From assembly GCA_000711775.1 (NCBI GenBank), contig ARYC01017085.1:1-64000 (forward strand): a DNA stretch of 64,000 bases, read 5' to 3'. Below, piece by piece: positions 15,001 to 27,499 of this stretch. The DNA is from Oxytricha trifallax (Eukaryota; Ciliophora; Spirotrichea; Sporadotrichida; Oxytrichidae). Position numbers and translations under genes: made by a program. Position 1 is the first letter of the stretch, and each line of letters opens with the position of its first letter. Under the pieces are notes generated by a model. The model searched no databases. It had not been told where the DNA came from and was given only the letters and a program-made list of their open reading frames with translations.

Positions 15001-18000
15001 TTTATTCTCCTGCCGATTTGTGACTTTCATAAAGTATATATTGAAATATAAAATATTATGGATCTTATCGTCTCTTAAATTTAAGGTAATCATTTTGTTA
15101 CTTTTAGATGTAACATCAGTGACCATTTTAAATTGTGTTTTCAGACTAATTACAATGTGTGAAATGAACAATTCTAAACAACTTCAAATGGTTTGAGAGC
15201 ATTGACACCATGAGGGCTTTGGAAATGAACAATTTCTTTGTGTGGTACTTTAAAAGGAAATGTTTTGAATTGTCTAAAATTTAATTTAAACCATTTTCAA
15301 GTGTTCTGTGTCATCGTCAAATGCAAAGTGAATAATCTTGCGAGCTTATAATAAAGAAAACTGTAACAAGCAAGAGTAGAATACTTTTGAATTCACATGA
15401 GTTTATTCTCCCGCCGATTTGTGACTTTCATAAAGTATATATTGAAATATAAAAAATTATGGATCTTATCGTCTCTTAAATTTAAGGTAATCATTTTGTT
15501 ACTTGTAGATGTAACATCAGTGACCATATTAAATTGCGTTTTCAGACTAATTACAATGTGGGTAATGAACAATTCTAAAAAACTTTAAAAGGTTTGAAAA
15601 CATTGCCTCCATGAGGGCTTTGGAAATGAACAATTTCTTTGTGTGGTACTTTAAAAGGAAATGTTTTGAATTGTCTAAAATTTAATTTAAACCATTTTCA
15701 AGTGTTCTGTGTCATCGTCAAATGCAAAGTGAATAATCTTGCGAGCTTATAATAAAAAAAACTGTAACAAGCAAGAGTAGAATACTTTTGAATTCACATG
15801 AGTTTATTCTCCTGCCGATTTGTGACTTTCATAAAGTATATATTGAAATATAAAATATTATGGATCTAATCGTCTCTTAAATTTAAGGTAATCATTTTGT
15901 TACTTTTAGATGTAACATCAGTCACCATTTTAAATTGCGTTTTCAGAATAACTTCAATGTGGTGAACAATTCTAAACACCTTAAATGGTTTGAGAGCATT
16001 GCCTCCATGAGGGCTTTGGAAATGAACAATTTCTTTGTGTGGTACTTTAAAATGAAATGTTTTGAATTGTCTAAAATTTAATTTAAACCATTTTCAAGTG
16101 TTCTGTGCCATCGTCAAATGCAAAGTGAATAATCTTGCGAGATTATAATAAAGAAAACTGTAGCAAGCAAGAGTAGAATACTTTTGAATTCACATGAGTT
16201 TATTCTCCCGCCGATTTGTGACTTTCATAAAGTATATATTGAAATAAAAAAGATTATGTATCTTATCGTCTCTTAAATTTAAGGTAATCATTTTGTTACT
16301 TTTAGATGTAACATCAGTGACCATTTAAAATTGTGTTTTCAGACTAATTTCAATGTGTGTGATGAAAAATTCTAAACAACTTCAAATGGTTTGAGAGCAT
16401 AGCCTCCATGAGGGCTTTGGAAATGAACAATTTCTTTGTGTGGAACTTTAAAATGAAATGTTATGAATGTCTAAAATTTTATTTAAACCATTTTCAAGTG
16501 TTCTGTGTCATCGTCAAATGCTAAGTGAATAATCTTGCGAGCTTATAATAAAGAAAACTGTAAGATGCAAGAGTAGAATTTTTTTGAATTCACATGAGTT
16601 TATTCTCCTGCCGATTTGTGACTTTCATAAAGTATATATTGAAATATAAAAGATTATGGATCTTATCGTCTCTTAAATTTAAGGTAATCATTTTGTTACT
16701 TTTAGATGTAACATCAGTGACCATTTTAAATTGCGTTTTCAGACTAATTTCAATGTGGGTGATGAACAATTCTAAACAACTTCAAATGGTTTGAGAGCAT
16801 TGCCTCCATGAGGGCTTTTGAAATGAACAATTTCTTTGTGTGGTACTTTAAAATGAAATGTTTTGAATGTCTAAAATTTAATTTAAACCATTTTCAAGTG
16901 TTCTGTGTCATCGTCAAATGCTAAGTGAATAATCTTGCGAGCTTATAATAAAGAAAACTGTAAGATGCAAGAGTAGAATTTTTTTGAATTCACATGAGTT
17001 TATTCTCCTGCCGATTTGTGACTTTCATAAAGTATATATTGAAATATAAAATATTATGGATCTTATCGTTTCTTAAATTTAAGGTAATCATTTTGTTACT
17101 TTTAGATGTAACATCAGTGACCATTTTAAATTGCGTTTTCAGACTAATTTCAATGTGGGTGGTGAACAATTCTAAACATCTTTAAATGGTTTTAGAGTAT
17201 TGCCTCCATGAGGGCTTTTGAAATGAACAATTTCTTTGTGTGGTACTTTAAAATGAAATGTTTTGAATTGTCTAAAATTTAATTTAAACCATTTTCAAGT
17301 GTTCTGTGTCATCGTCAAATGCAAAGTGAATAATCTTGCGAGCTTATAATAAAGAAAACTGTAACAAGCAAGAGCAGAATATTTTGAATTCACATGAGTT
17401 TATTCTCCCGCCGATTTGTGACTTTCATAAAGTATATATTGAAATATAAAATATTATGGATCTTATCGTCTCTTAAATTTAAGGTAATCATTTTGTTACT
17501 TTTAGATGTAACATCAGTGACCATTTTAAATTGCGTTTTCAGACTAATTTCAATGTGTGTAGTGAACAATTCTAAACATCTTTAAATGGTTTGAGAGTAT
17601 TGCCTCCATGAGGGCTTTTGGAAATGAACAATTTCTTTGTGTGGAACTTTAAAATGAAATGTTTTGAATTGTCTAAAATTTAATTTAAACCATTTTTAAG
17701 TGTTCTGTGCCATCGTCAAATGCTAAGTGAATAATCTTGCGAGCTTATAATAAAGAAAACTGTAGCAAGCAAGAGTAGAATACTTTTGAATTCACATGAG
17801 TTTATTCTCCCGCCGATTTGTGACTTTCATAAAGTATATATTGAAATATAAAAGATTATGTATCTAATCGTCTCTTAAATTTAAGGTAATCATTTTGTTA
17901 CTTTTATATGTAACATCAGTGACCATTTTAAATTGTGTTTTCAGACTTATTTCAATGTGTGTGGTGAACAATTCTAAACATCTTTAAATGGTTTGAGAGC

Positions 18001-18624
18001 ATTTCCTCCATGAGGGCTTTGGAAATGAACAATTTCTTTGTTTGGAACTTTAAAATGAAATGTTATGAATTGTCTAAAATTTTATTTAAACCATTTTCAA
18101 GTGTTCTGTGTCATCGTCAAATGCTAAGTGAATAATCTTGCGAGCTTATAATAAAGAAAACTGTAAGATGCAAGAGTAGAATTTTTTTGAATTCACATGA
18201 GTTTATTCTCCTGCCGATTTGTGACTTTCATAAAGTATATATTGAAATATAAAATATTATGGATCTTATCGTCTCTTAAATTTAAGGTAATCATTTTGTT
18301 ACTTTTAGATGTAACATCAGTGACCATTTTAAATTGTGTTTTCAGACTAATTTCAATGTGGTGAACAATTCTAAACAACTTTAAATGGTTTGAGAGCATT
18401 GCCTCCATGAGGGCTTTGGAAATGAACAAATTTTCTTTGTGTGGTACTTTAAAATGAAATGTTTTGAATTGTCTAAAATTTAATTTAAACCATTTTCAAG
18501 TGTTCTGTGTCATCGTCAAATGCAAAGTGAATAATCTTGCGAGCTTATAATAAAGGAAACTGTAAGAAGCAAGAGTAGAATATTTTCGAATTCACATGAG
18601 TTTATTCTCCCGCCGATTTGTGAC
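1..18624 (+). repeat. ~401-bp germline satellite array, about 46 head-to-tail units
   Basis: Units of about 399-405 bp repeat head to tail from the window edge to a truncated last copy that breaks off at 18,624 just after TTTGTGAC. Each unit has the landmarks TTGCCTCCATGAGGGC, a GAATTCACATGAG segment (one EcoRI site per unit) and TACTTTTAGATGTAACATC. Several subtypes can be told apart, for example a TTATCAGTGACTATT form near 300, 700, 2,720 and 5,930, and a TATATGTAAATATAAAAG form near 3,850, 4,650, 5,050, 6,260, 6,660 and 9,860. Identical subtypes recur at non-adjacent places, as expected from unequal exchange or gene conversion. Oxytricha micronuclei are known to hold satellites of a few hundred bp; whether this is the same family needs a sequence comparison. 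Confidence 0.97.
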
Positions 18625-18850
18625 ATTTTTTTTCTCTAATGACATCTGCTTCTCAAAATACCTTATAATTTGGTTTTTATTTTTATAAGATACAACAAAG
18701 TAATTAGTCTTATTTAAAATTAAATGAATATCATTAAAATTTGATTTGTCATTTTCATTTACTCCATATCAAGATAAAATTAAGATAGATTTTAATCTAA
18801 TAATTGATTTCTTAGCTCAATAAAGCTTTCTTTCATATTAAATAATAGTA

Positions 18851-19560
18851 GTAGTTAATTAGTAATCTCAAATTAAATTTCACATATCGCTATTTAATAC
18901 TAAAATCAAACCATCAATCTTAGTTGTGATGTTGACGTATCTGAGTGAGTTGACTTGTCAATCTGTGACGTGGCAATCTTGAAGACAAAAATCTCCGTAA
19001 AACCACCCCGCTTTCCATTCCACATCACTCCAAACCGAGATGCATACGAGGTAAGAGCTCCTATAAACTAGTGGCATTTCCTAAACTAGACGGGAATACT
19101 TCCCTCAGAGCTCGCAGAGCTCTGCTTCCTGTAAACAATTTAAAAGAGGGTGGTGAAAACTCTTACCAAGTCCCACTGCTGCTGAGAATGTAGTCTATGT
19201 CCTTTCACTGTGGTAGCTTCATAACCAAACTTGGTGTGGGAGAAAATACTATCTTTGACTTCTATGGCTTTTATCTTCTCACTGTTTAAGGTTGAGCACC
19301 ACCTTCATCCTACTCCTTACTAACTAGGAAGCTGAACTCACGCCACTTAGCTCATCTAATGCAGGGAAATCTAAGGGACCAGGTCGCTCGAAGAATATCC
19401 TGTCAGATTGAACCCCGCCGACTGGCTCCTTATGCGGTGATCCTAACAACCCCCCGCCTACCTTCAGCAGGCCTTACTATAGTAGAAAGTTCTATTAGAA
19501 ACTCTTGAGTGAGATTGGTACCTCAACAAGCAATTAACTTTCTAATTTAATAATAAAGTA
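18851..19560 (-). repeat. Dispersed ~700-bp repeat, copy 1
   Basis: This GC-richer block matches the reverse complement of about 62,925-63,600 over its whole length, by eye at roughly 75-85% identity with small indels. Shared blocks include CTCCAAACCGAGATGCATA, GAAAATGTAGTCT-like and CTTCTATGGCTTTAATCTT-like stretches, and GATTGAACCCCGCCGACTGG. Read on the minus strand, the last block gives GGGGTTCAATCTG, close to a Pol III B box (GGTTCRANNCC). A tRNA-derived SINE is therefore possible, but I see no convincing A box, poly-A tail or target duplication. No protein reading frame is evident. Confidence 0.8.
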
Positions 19561-20990
19561 AATGATACTTAATATAATTCATTAAATATAAATTATTATA
19601 GTAAGATATATTTGCTTATAAAATTAAATAAAAGACAAATGAACTTAAGTACAGAACAGTGAAATTTGTTTAAAACTATGATGATTACGATGGCACAAAT
19701 TAAAATTATTTTTATAATTTTTAGAATCAAAATATATAGTTAAATCTGAATCAGTATATGACCTTATTCTTGCATCGGTAAATATTAAAGTAAATCTCCT
19801 ACAATACTTGAATAATTTAAAAAGGACAGTAGATGTAAAGTAAATATAAATAATTGATGAAAATTTGTATATTTAGTTAATTGAAGAAATTAGTTCATTG
19901 ATTCTGCTCTAGTTTAATCTTCCTGAGTTTTTTTTTTAATTTTATACCCCCATGAATTGTTGCTTCACCTGTACTATCCAACTTTTAGGCATTTGCATTG
20001 GAAACAAATTCGAGGCTTTAGGTACTCACCATAGTGCATCATTATGATCGGTATCTAATGGGCAATAAAGGTGTCGTAAATGGCGCTTAATGGCTTTCCT
20101 AACCTAGCGAAGAAGCATCATCTTTGTCCAGAGGTATTGAAATTATTCTTAAGTTCCCTTTGAAACCCTTACTAGTCCTGTTAACCATCAAAACAAAAAA
20201 TAAGAATAATTATTTCAATTTTTTTATGAAATTAATTAAAAATTGAATTCTAAGAATAGAATTAATAAATTTAAATAAACAATAAAGATGATCCCTCTTT
20301 TCCTGACCTAATACAAATTTTAGTTTCTCCATCATTAAGGTAAGTCTCTTAAAATTAGAATATTTCTAAATTAAATTTGCAAAACTTTACAAGGTCACAT
20401 CCTTTCAAAAATTGTGCCTTGCTTGAAAATCTATTTAAATTTGTCTTAATTACTTACTAATTTATAAGCCCAAATTAAAAGAAATAGGAGAGACTGTTTT
20501 CATTAAATCTTCAATTAATACATATATAAAATATCAAGATTAATAAACAATTTATTGAAGAGAAAATTTATTTTCAAACTTTTTCAATTATTAAAATATA
20601 ATGCTTAAAATTTCTAATAGATTTTTAAGATTTGATTCTTGATCTATCAATTATGATTAATTAAATTGTAAGAAATACCAATTATTTATAAGAAAGCCAA
20701 AAATAAAAATTTCTCAAATAAATAAGTGATCCATATAAAATATGAATAAAAATATATTAAGAAAGAAAATTAAATTATTAAAAAAAATAAAATTTTATGT
20801 ATTTATTGAAAGTAATTAAGAAGGAATATCATATTTAAAAAAAATCTAAATGATAATTAATAATATTGAAAAGACACAAACAATAATTTTTTTTAAAATT
20901 TCTGTTATTAAATAAAAGAAATAATTACGAAAATAAGGAACAAGACGAGGGAAAAAAGTTAAAACGAATTTATTAAATAAATTTTTTGAA
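19561..20990. other. AT-rich spacer, mostly featureless
   Basis: About 80% A+T with short homopolymer runs. Only 19,920-20,170 is richer in G+C and holds the short minus-strand coding-like segment listed separately. I see no RNA gene, repeat copy or inverted repeat in the rest. Confidence 0.6.
19975..20120 (-). pseudogene. Short coding-like fragment (possible macronuclear-destined segment or gene remnant)
   Basis: Read on the minus strand with TAA/TAG as glutamine, this gives a frame containing HYGEYLKPRICFQCKCLKVG, which looks like a CxxC-bearing protein piece and not random AT-rich DNA. It is about 45 codons, ends at a TGA and has no obvious start. The G+C rise fits coding origin. It may be one exon or segment of a gene split by eliminated sequence, or debris. 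I do not recognise a family. Confidence 0.3.
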
Positions 20991-21144
20991 TTAGAAAATA
21001 TGAATATTTAAGCATTACATTTTATGCTAAACATAGTCAAAGTACTGAAATAATTATTTATAAGTATGAGCCTTCAAGAGAAACACTTTTCTCGATATGC
21101 TAAAATGAGATTTAATCATGCAGATCAATTAAAGCTATGAAGTG

Positions 21145-21619
21145 ACTCTCTGATAAAGTGCATTGGCAACAATTACTTGTTAGTAAACATATTTTGAAAA
21201 GAAAGGTTTGCACGCCCCTCGCTGAAATCAAAACATCTGAAAGTAAGACAAGATTTATAGCTTACTCATCGAGGATCCTTCGTTCTTATTATGCTCTATG
21301 ATCTCTTTATTTGGAGTTGGAAAATGCCCGTTTAAAACTAAATCACTATTGGCCTTCACTTAATAAGCTGCTCATTGAATTGAAACATGCAAAGCTGAAA
21401 TCAGCCTTTTCTTTATTTCTCTATCATCACTCTTCGAAAGAAACTAAATTATTTGTAACTGCATTGATTTAAGATTCTTTTTAAATTAAAAACTCTTTTC
21501 GATTATTACAGGCAATTTAATTTAATCTTGAATTTCCATGTGCAAAATTACTAAACCAATTTCATAAATAGATCTAAGGCTATTCTATTGTATAAAGAGT
21601 GCAAACTTCTCTAACTTGA
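21145..21619 (+). pseudogene. Decayed gene in the first tandem copy, family unknown
   Basis: Copy 1 holds a frame open from 21,302 to the TGA at 21,617-21,619 (105 codons), with pieces such as NHYWPSLNKLLIELKHAK and LFLYHHSSKETKL. The same frame continues upstream to about 21,145 with one internal TGA at 21,299, including SKHILKRKVCTPLAEIK. Codon choice and the lack of low-complexity sequence suggest it was once coding. The equivalent frame in copies 2 and 3 (about 22,020-22,360 and 22,850-23,290) carries small deletions that shift it, and TBE-1 lies in it in copy 3. I do not recognise the family. The TGA codons could also mark unspliced introns or eliminated segments. Confidence 0.45.
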
Positions 21620-23427
21620 TTTTAGATGATTTAGTTTCATTTAATATTTTAAACTTTTATGCGCTAATCTCAACTTTACAAAATTAAACTTTCCTTAACG
21701 GATATTTCAAATATTTTTCGTATATTAAAGAGATATATATACCTTTCCTAGATTTAAGAAATTTCGTTCAATACTTTCCCAAAACATTTTTAAATCTATG
21801 TTTTGAGATAATTGAGCAGCATCTCGTCAGCAAAAAAGGAAATGCAAAGAAAAAATATTGTAGAGAATTTCAACTTGATAAATCTTTAGCAATGTATTAT
21901 ATGCGAAACTTAGTCAAAGGCTTGAAATGCTTCGTTGAAAGTATGAGACTTGCTTAAATACACTATTCTCGATATGCTAAAATGAGATTTAATCATGAAG
22001 ATCAATTAAAGCTATGAAGTGACTCTCTGATAAAGTGCATTGGCAACAATTTCTTGTTTGTAAACATATTTTGAAAAGAAAGGTTTGCACGCCCCTCACT
22101 GAAATCAAAACATCTGATAGTAAGACAAGATTTATAGCTTACTCATTGAGGATCCCTCGTGCTTATTATGCTCTCTGATCTTTATATTTGGATTTGGAAA
22201 AGCCCGTTCAAAATCAAATCACTATTGGCCTTCACTTAATAAGCTGCTCATTGAATTGAAACATGCAAAGCTGAAATCAGCCTTTTCTTTATTTCTCTAT
22301 CATCACTCTTCGAAAGAAACTAAATTATTGGTAATTGCATTGATTTTAGATTCTTTTTAAATTAAACACTCTTTTTGATTATTACAGACAATTTTAATTA
22401 ATCTTGAATTTCCATATGCAAAATTACTAAACCAATTTCATAAATAGATCTAATAGCTATTATTCTATTGTATAAAAAGTGTAAACTTCTCTTATTTGAT
22501 TTAAGATGATTTAGTATCTTTCCTTAACGGATATTTCAAATATTTTTCGTATATTAAAGAGATATATATTCCTTTCCTAGATTTAAGAAATTTCGTTCAA
22601 TACTTTCCCAAAACATTTTTAAATCTATGTTTTGAGATAATTGAGCAGCATCTCGTCAGCAAAAAAGGAAATGCAAAGAAAAAATATTGTAGAGAATTTC
22701 AACTTGATAAATCTTTAGCAATGTATTATATGCGAAACTTAGTCAAAGGCTTGAAATGCTTCGTTGAAAGTATGAGACTTGCTTAAATACACTATTCTCG
22801 ATATGCTAAAATGAGATTTAATCATGAAGATCAATTAAAGCTATGAAGTGACTCTCTGATAAAGTGCATTGGCAACAATTTCTTGTTTGTAAACATATTT
22901 TGAAAAGAAAGGTTTGCACGCCCCTCACTGAAATCAAAACATCTGATAGTAAGACAAGATTTATAGCTTACTCATTGAGGATCCCTCGTGCTTATTATGC
23001 TCTCTGATCTTTATATTTGGATTTGGAAAAGCCCGTTCAAAATCAAATCACTATTGGCCTTCACTTAATAAGCTGCTCATTGAATTGAAACATGCAAAGC
23101 TGAAATCAGCCTTTTCTTTATTTCTCTATCATCACTCTTCGAAAGAAACTAAATTATTGGTAATTGCATTGATTTTAGATTCTTTTTAAATTAAACACTC
23201 TTTTTGATTATTACAGACAATTTTAATTAATCTTGAATTTCCATATGCAAAATTACTAAACCAATTTCATAAATAGATCTAAGGCTATTCAAAACCCCAA
23301 AACCTTTTCTGTAGTTTTATTGAGTTTTTGCTTGATAAAAGTATACTATTAGTTCATACTTTATTAGGATTTTAATAGGGTTTATTTTGGGGTTTAATGT
23401 TTAAATATTATTTATTTAAGTGTGTAT

Positions 23428-24214
23428 ATGCGAGGTTTAGGGTCAGTATATGACAGTGAGTATATAGATTTATTGTTTAAGTTGCGATATGGATGTGATG
23501 AATATAGTGAATAACTCAATTCTGTTCTGAATAATACATCTATAGCAAGGCTACTCCATAAATTTCCTCCAACTGTTAGGTCTCACTGTTTAATAGCATT
23601 GAATTTAAAGAGATAGTATCTTAATTCTAAGCCTAAAAGACCTTGTGAATTTTAGCAACATCATATTTACTATCATATTAATGATAAGACTCTTTAATAC
23701 TGGGCTCATTTCTCTCTCGCCTAAAGAGCTGTCATGTTTCATCGCCAATTTCCTGAGCTTCACATATCTGCTTAATCGATAGCTAACATTTATAAAGAGA
23801 ATGGAATATCTTAAAATGCAGTCAATCGCATTAAGAAAGTGATTGACTTTAATGTTCCATTTTATAAGACAAATTTAAGTTATATATTTGATTAAATGCA
23901 GAGGTCTTAATAGCATAATATAAATTTCATACTCACTGATGAAACTGTATTAACACTCAATACATTTATATCAAGGTCTTGGTACAAGAGGTAAAGTAAT
24001 ATAGAAGTTTATGACTAAAAGGTTAAGGTATAAACTCATGCAATTCTTGGTGGAATAAGTGAAGATAGTGGCCTCGAGACTTATGTTATTCACCCTCGTT
24101 CTATAAAGACTGAATAATATATTAAGTTCTTGCAATAACTCAGAGATAAGTACGCTGACTAAGAGATTATTCTATTCGTTGATAATTGTCAGTTCATAAA
24201 ACTAAAGACTCAAA
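23428..24214 (+). pseudogene. TBE-1 transposase (42-kDa type), 3'-truncated
   Basis: With ciliate code a frame runs from ATG at 23,428. It contains LRYGCDEYSEQLN near the N-terminus, a helix-turn-helix region (SAQSIANIYKENGIS), the first catalytic aspartate in NFILTDETVL, a conserved block ILGGISEDSGLETYVIHP, and the second aspartate in ILFVDNCQ. Just after that, at about 24,214, the frame enters the deletion junction, so the segment with the catalytic glutamate is missing. It cannot encode an active enzyme. TBE transposases belong to the IS630/Tc1/mariner DDE superfamily and are reported to act in developmental DNA elimination in Oxytricha. Confidence 0.9.
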
Positions 24215-24253
24215 GTGCAGCATATAATCTAACTTGATGCTATTTTACTTGGT

Positions 24254-24643
24254 AAAGATCATGTAGCCTTCAGGCTTCCTTTACTTGAAATGACTTACAG
24301 GGAATTTTTATCTGACAATAGATGCCAGAGATAAATTAGCTAGATACTATAGCAGATAATTGAGGGGATTGAAGAGCTTCATAAGCTAGGTTATGTTCAT
24401 AGAGACTTAAAGCCAGAGAACATCATGTTGAACTTTTAGCATCTTAGAGTTTATATTATTGACTTCAACAGAGCTCAAAGAGTGCAAGCCTCTGCATAAG
24501 GAAATGTATAAGGCACTCCTGGATATTTCCCAGAGAGAGAGGATTGGAGAGATGGAGACACTTAATGGTATATCTGGGCTCTAGCAGTAAAAATAATAGA
24601 GAGCGACATGCCAAGAAAGGATTACTTTAGCTGCAGGGGGTGA
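24254..24643 (+). pseudogene. TBE-1 kinase-like protein (57-kDa type), fragment
   Basis: A 129-codon frame shows protein-kinase motifs in order: catalytic loop HRDLKPENIM, metal-binding position IIDFN (Asn in place of the usual DFG glycine), and an activation-loop end GTPGYFPERE equivalent to APE. It stops at TGA 24,641-24,643. TBEs are known to encode a larger protein combining zinc fingers with a kinase-like domain; the N-terminal part is deleted here. The altered DFG and the truncation make kinase activity doubtful. Confidence 0.85.
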
Positions 24644-25126
24644 TAGAGATTCTAAACAGAGAATCAAACAATATCTTGATAAAAATAAAATAAATGGAGG
24701 TCTCAGAAAACTTGCATACTCTACTATTATCAAGCCAAGCTAAGATAATTAAAAAACTATAGAAACGATTAAACATCAACTTAGAAAGATAAAATTCAGA
24801 GAACTGCCACATTACTCTAAGCTTATGTTTGTGGGAAACATTTTAAAAACTCACTTGTTATACTCACTTAAATTACTAATATTTAAACATTAAACCCATA
24901 CATAAACCCTATTAAAACCCTAATAAAGTATGCACTAATAGTCTACTTTTATCAATCAAAAACTCAATCAAACTACTGAAAGGGTTTTGGGGTTTTGATT
25001 CTATTGTATAAAGAGTGTAAACTTCTCTCACTTGATTTTAGATGATTTAGTTTCATTTAATATTTTAAACATTTATGCGCTAATCTCAACTTTAAAAAAT
25101 TAATATTTCATTAACAGATCTTTTTG

Positions 25127-26548
25127 ATTAGTTTAAAGGATGAGATAGATAATACCTTAATTGTAAATCTAGCTAAATTTTAATTCTCTATAGCATTAAT
25201 CTCATTTTGCTTAATTTGTACCATTCATGATATTCAATAGATATTTGTTTTTTAAATGAATTCTATCACGTTAACTATAATTGACTTTAAAAAGTTAACT
25301 TCATGTATTTACATTTTATAAGTTGGAAAAAATTCACTAGTCTATACTTTTGTCTTAAAAATCAGTAGTAATTGATATACTTAAAACATAATTGTTAAAT
25401 ACATCTAAACATCAAGTCAAATGTGTAAATTTGCGAGCAGCTGTCAAGAAAAACTTGAAGCTTAATATTTTATTATGAAGGATACAGGTTAAGGTCTAAA
25501 TCCACCAAAAAAAAAATATTTTACTCAAAATCAATATTTGGTGCCTTGTTAATTTCTTTGCATTTTGCTTTGTAAAATTTATCTATTAAAAAAGACATGA
25601 AGTTAAAAACTGTTTAGATTGCCAAAAGCCAAACACTTTGAAGTTATGATTTCTTATAAACGTTGACTTTGACTATTTGTTAAATTAAAAAAAATTAAGG
25701 AATATTTTAACTATACATTTATTTTACATATTAGTATTTGTTAATAAAACTGAATGATAAGTCAATGAAACTAAGGATATTTACGGTATCTCATAGATTT
25801 GAAATGAAAATATAAATATCACTTTTAATGATATTATTATACAATAATGTTTTAATATCTTTAAATAATAAAGAATTTTTGTGAAAGAGAGGTTGATTTA
25901 TTTTAAGACAAGATAGCAACATAAAATAGTTAAATAATGAAATTATTCTTAATAAAACGATAATTATTTAACTTTAGAATATGCTATTTCAATTATAGAA
26001 GTTTTATTTAAATCTTAAGCGAACCAATCCTTTCCTTTTAAGCTAAAATTTTGTAAAAAAATGGAATTTTATGTTTAATTAAAAATTTTAATATTATAAA
26101 TATTAGATAAAGGAGCATAATTAAGAATGTAAAATTATATGTAAAAATAGAGTTTTTTGTTTTGTGATAATTTTCTACCCCAATTATGAATTTGCCTAAG
26201 ATATTCTAAATTTCTTTATTGTGCTTACATCTTCTATATTTGCCATATATAAGCGTAAGACATTGAAATATCGCCCAGTTCGATCATCATTTTGCCTGTG
26301 AGTCCATTCCTAATTAAGAACTTATTAAACGACTTAAAAGCCCCATTTTAACATTTTTAAATTATAATAATTAATAATGAGACTCTTATTAGAATTACTA
26401 AAAATTTAAAAGGACTAGTATTAAAGGTACCATTTTGTCAAATAAAATTAAAGATTAATTTATTACAATTAAAATTAAAATTTCAAAGTCTAATTGATAA
26501 TTATTATTATAATTAAGAACAGAAATAAAATGTGAATAAAAAAGAGTA
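25127..26548. other. AT-rich spacer
   Basis: No reading frame of interest, inverted repeat or RNA gene was recognised. The stretch is more than 75% A+T with runs such as ACCAAAAAAAAAATATTT near 25,505. It starts where the third tandem copy ends. Confidence 0.6.
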
Positions 26549-27046
26549 TGGGAAAAGTTTCCTGCATTGATTTATGATTAAAAAATTTTATTTAAGATGT
26601 TTCCAGCACTTTTTTAATTTTTAATTTTTTTTTATTTTATTAATGTTTATAACAACTATCAGCCAATTTCAGGACTAATTTCATTTTTATACTTCTACTT
26701 TAATGTATTAATCAATAGTCAATATTTCTATTCAGATTTCAGTAACTCTGACATTTTTTTATCATATATATATATATAGAGGTTCTGTCTCCTAAATATT
26801 ATATTCATTACATTGCTATAGTAATTCCAAATTTGTATCCAATTTTAGTGTAATTCTGATTCAATTTATCTTGTTCTTACCATCCCTATATAATTTTAGA
26901 CTATATTTTCTTGAGCTACTTCAATGATGAACAATATCCTCTTAATGTTTAATGGGTAATAAAATTATTAAATTTGTTAATTCATGTAAAATTTAATAAA
27001 TTTAACAGAAATAAAAAACAGTACAGGAAATTCCCACCCCAAAAAA
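26549..27046 (+). mobile_element. Non-autonomous inverted-repeat element, family A, copy 1 (degraded)
   Basis: This ~500-bp copy matches 56,373-56,899 in the same orientation. Shared internal blocks include TTTCAGGACTAATTTCATT, GAGCTACTTCAATGATGAA and a GTTCTGTCTC segment. Its ends are relics of the terminal motif GGGAAGTTTCCTGCACT (here GGGAAAAGTTTCCTGCATT on the left and GTACAGGAAATTCCCACCCC on the right). It has no coding capacity, so it is MITE-like. It is older than copy 2, whose termini are better preserved. Confidence 0.88.
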
Positions 27047-27499
27047 GAGCTTATAAGCACTGAATTAAGAATAGACTTATAAGCTTTTTGAGGTCATATG
27101 AGGATAAGTTTTCAATGAATTGAGTTCAGATAAGTTGTAATTTGCAGATATTAAAAAGGTTGAGCTAGTCTGAATATCTTATGATTTTTCATAAATAGCT
27201 AATTGATATATCTAACAGTCAAATCTCTATATTTATGAATGATCCCATGGATAGCAATCTGTCTTAATTCCCCATTATACTATTAAACTCAAATTCTTTA
27301 TAACACATTTACTTCCATTTATTTTTCAAAAAGTTTATCTTACCTCACTATAATTATACTGCTAAAAATAAGCCATAAATGATCTGATTAGTTCAATCTT
27401 TCCATTCAATTTATCTACCTATTAATCTATGTTCAACTCATAAACTTATTGATTATTAGGTATATACCCGCTACTTAAAACAATTTACTTTCTATTAGC

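Larger units (their letters stand above)
23290..24997 (+). mobile_element. TBE-1: internally deleted telomere-bearing element (Tc1/mariner class)
   Basis: Both ends carry long inverted repeats beginning CAAAACCCCAAAACC, followed by a shared stretch with TATTGAGTTTTTG and ACTTTATTAGGATTTTAAT. The flanks are ATT at 23,287-23,289 and ATT at 24,998-25,000. The two uninterrupted tandem copies have a single ATT there, so this is a true 3-bp target duplication of the ANT type known for Oxytricha TBEs. Full TBEs are about 4 kb; this one is 1,708 bp and keeps only a transposase fragment and a kinase-like fragment. Confidence 0.96.
21000..25126 (+). repeat. Tandem triplication of a ~0.83-0.88-kb block; third copy split by a TBE
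   Basis: The landmark CTCGATATGCTAAAATGAG recurs near 21,093, 21,969 and 22,798, so the copies are 876 and 829 bp apart. Copies 2 and 3 are almost identical, while copy 1 is more diverged, so there were two duplication events of different age. The third copy is interrupted at 23,289 by TBE-1 and resumes at 24,998. Copies 1 and 2 keep the uninterrupted sequence and so show the empty target site (GGCTATTCTATTG at about 21,583). Confidence 0.93.

Noticed and set aside
197..18429. Repeated ~63-66-codon frames (MSLFSRRFVTFIKYI type) in nearly every satellite unit, and an 84-104-codon frame on the other strand
   Set aside because: They recur only because the satellite repeats. Indels in many units break them, and the apparent stop is TAA, which is not a stop in this code. 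No sign of selection on protein.
1..18624. CRISPR-like array
   Set aside because: The repeat is ~401 bp with no unique spacers, in a eukaryotic germline context; it is a satellite.
23290..24997. Telomeric C4A4 tracts as true chromosome ends
   Set aside because: They are inverted pairs flanked by a target duplication and internal to continuous DNA, so they are transposon termini.
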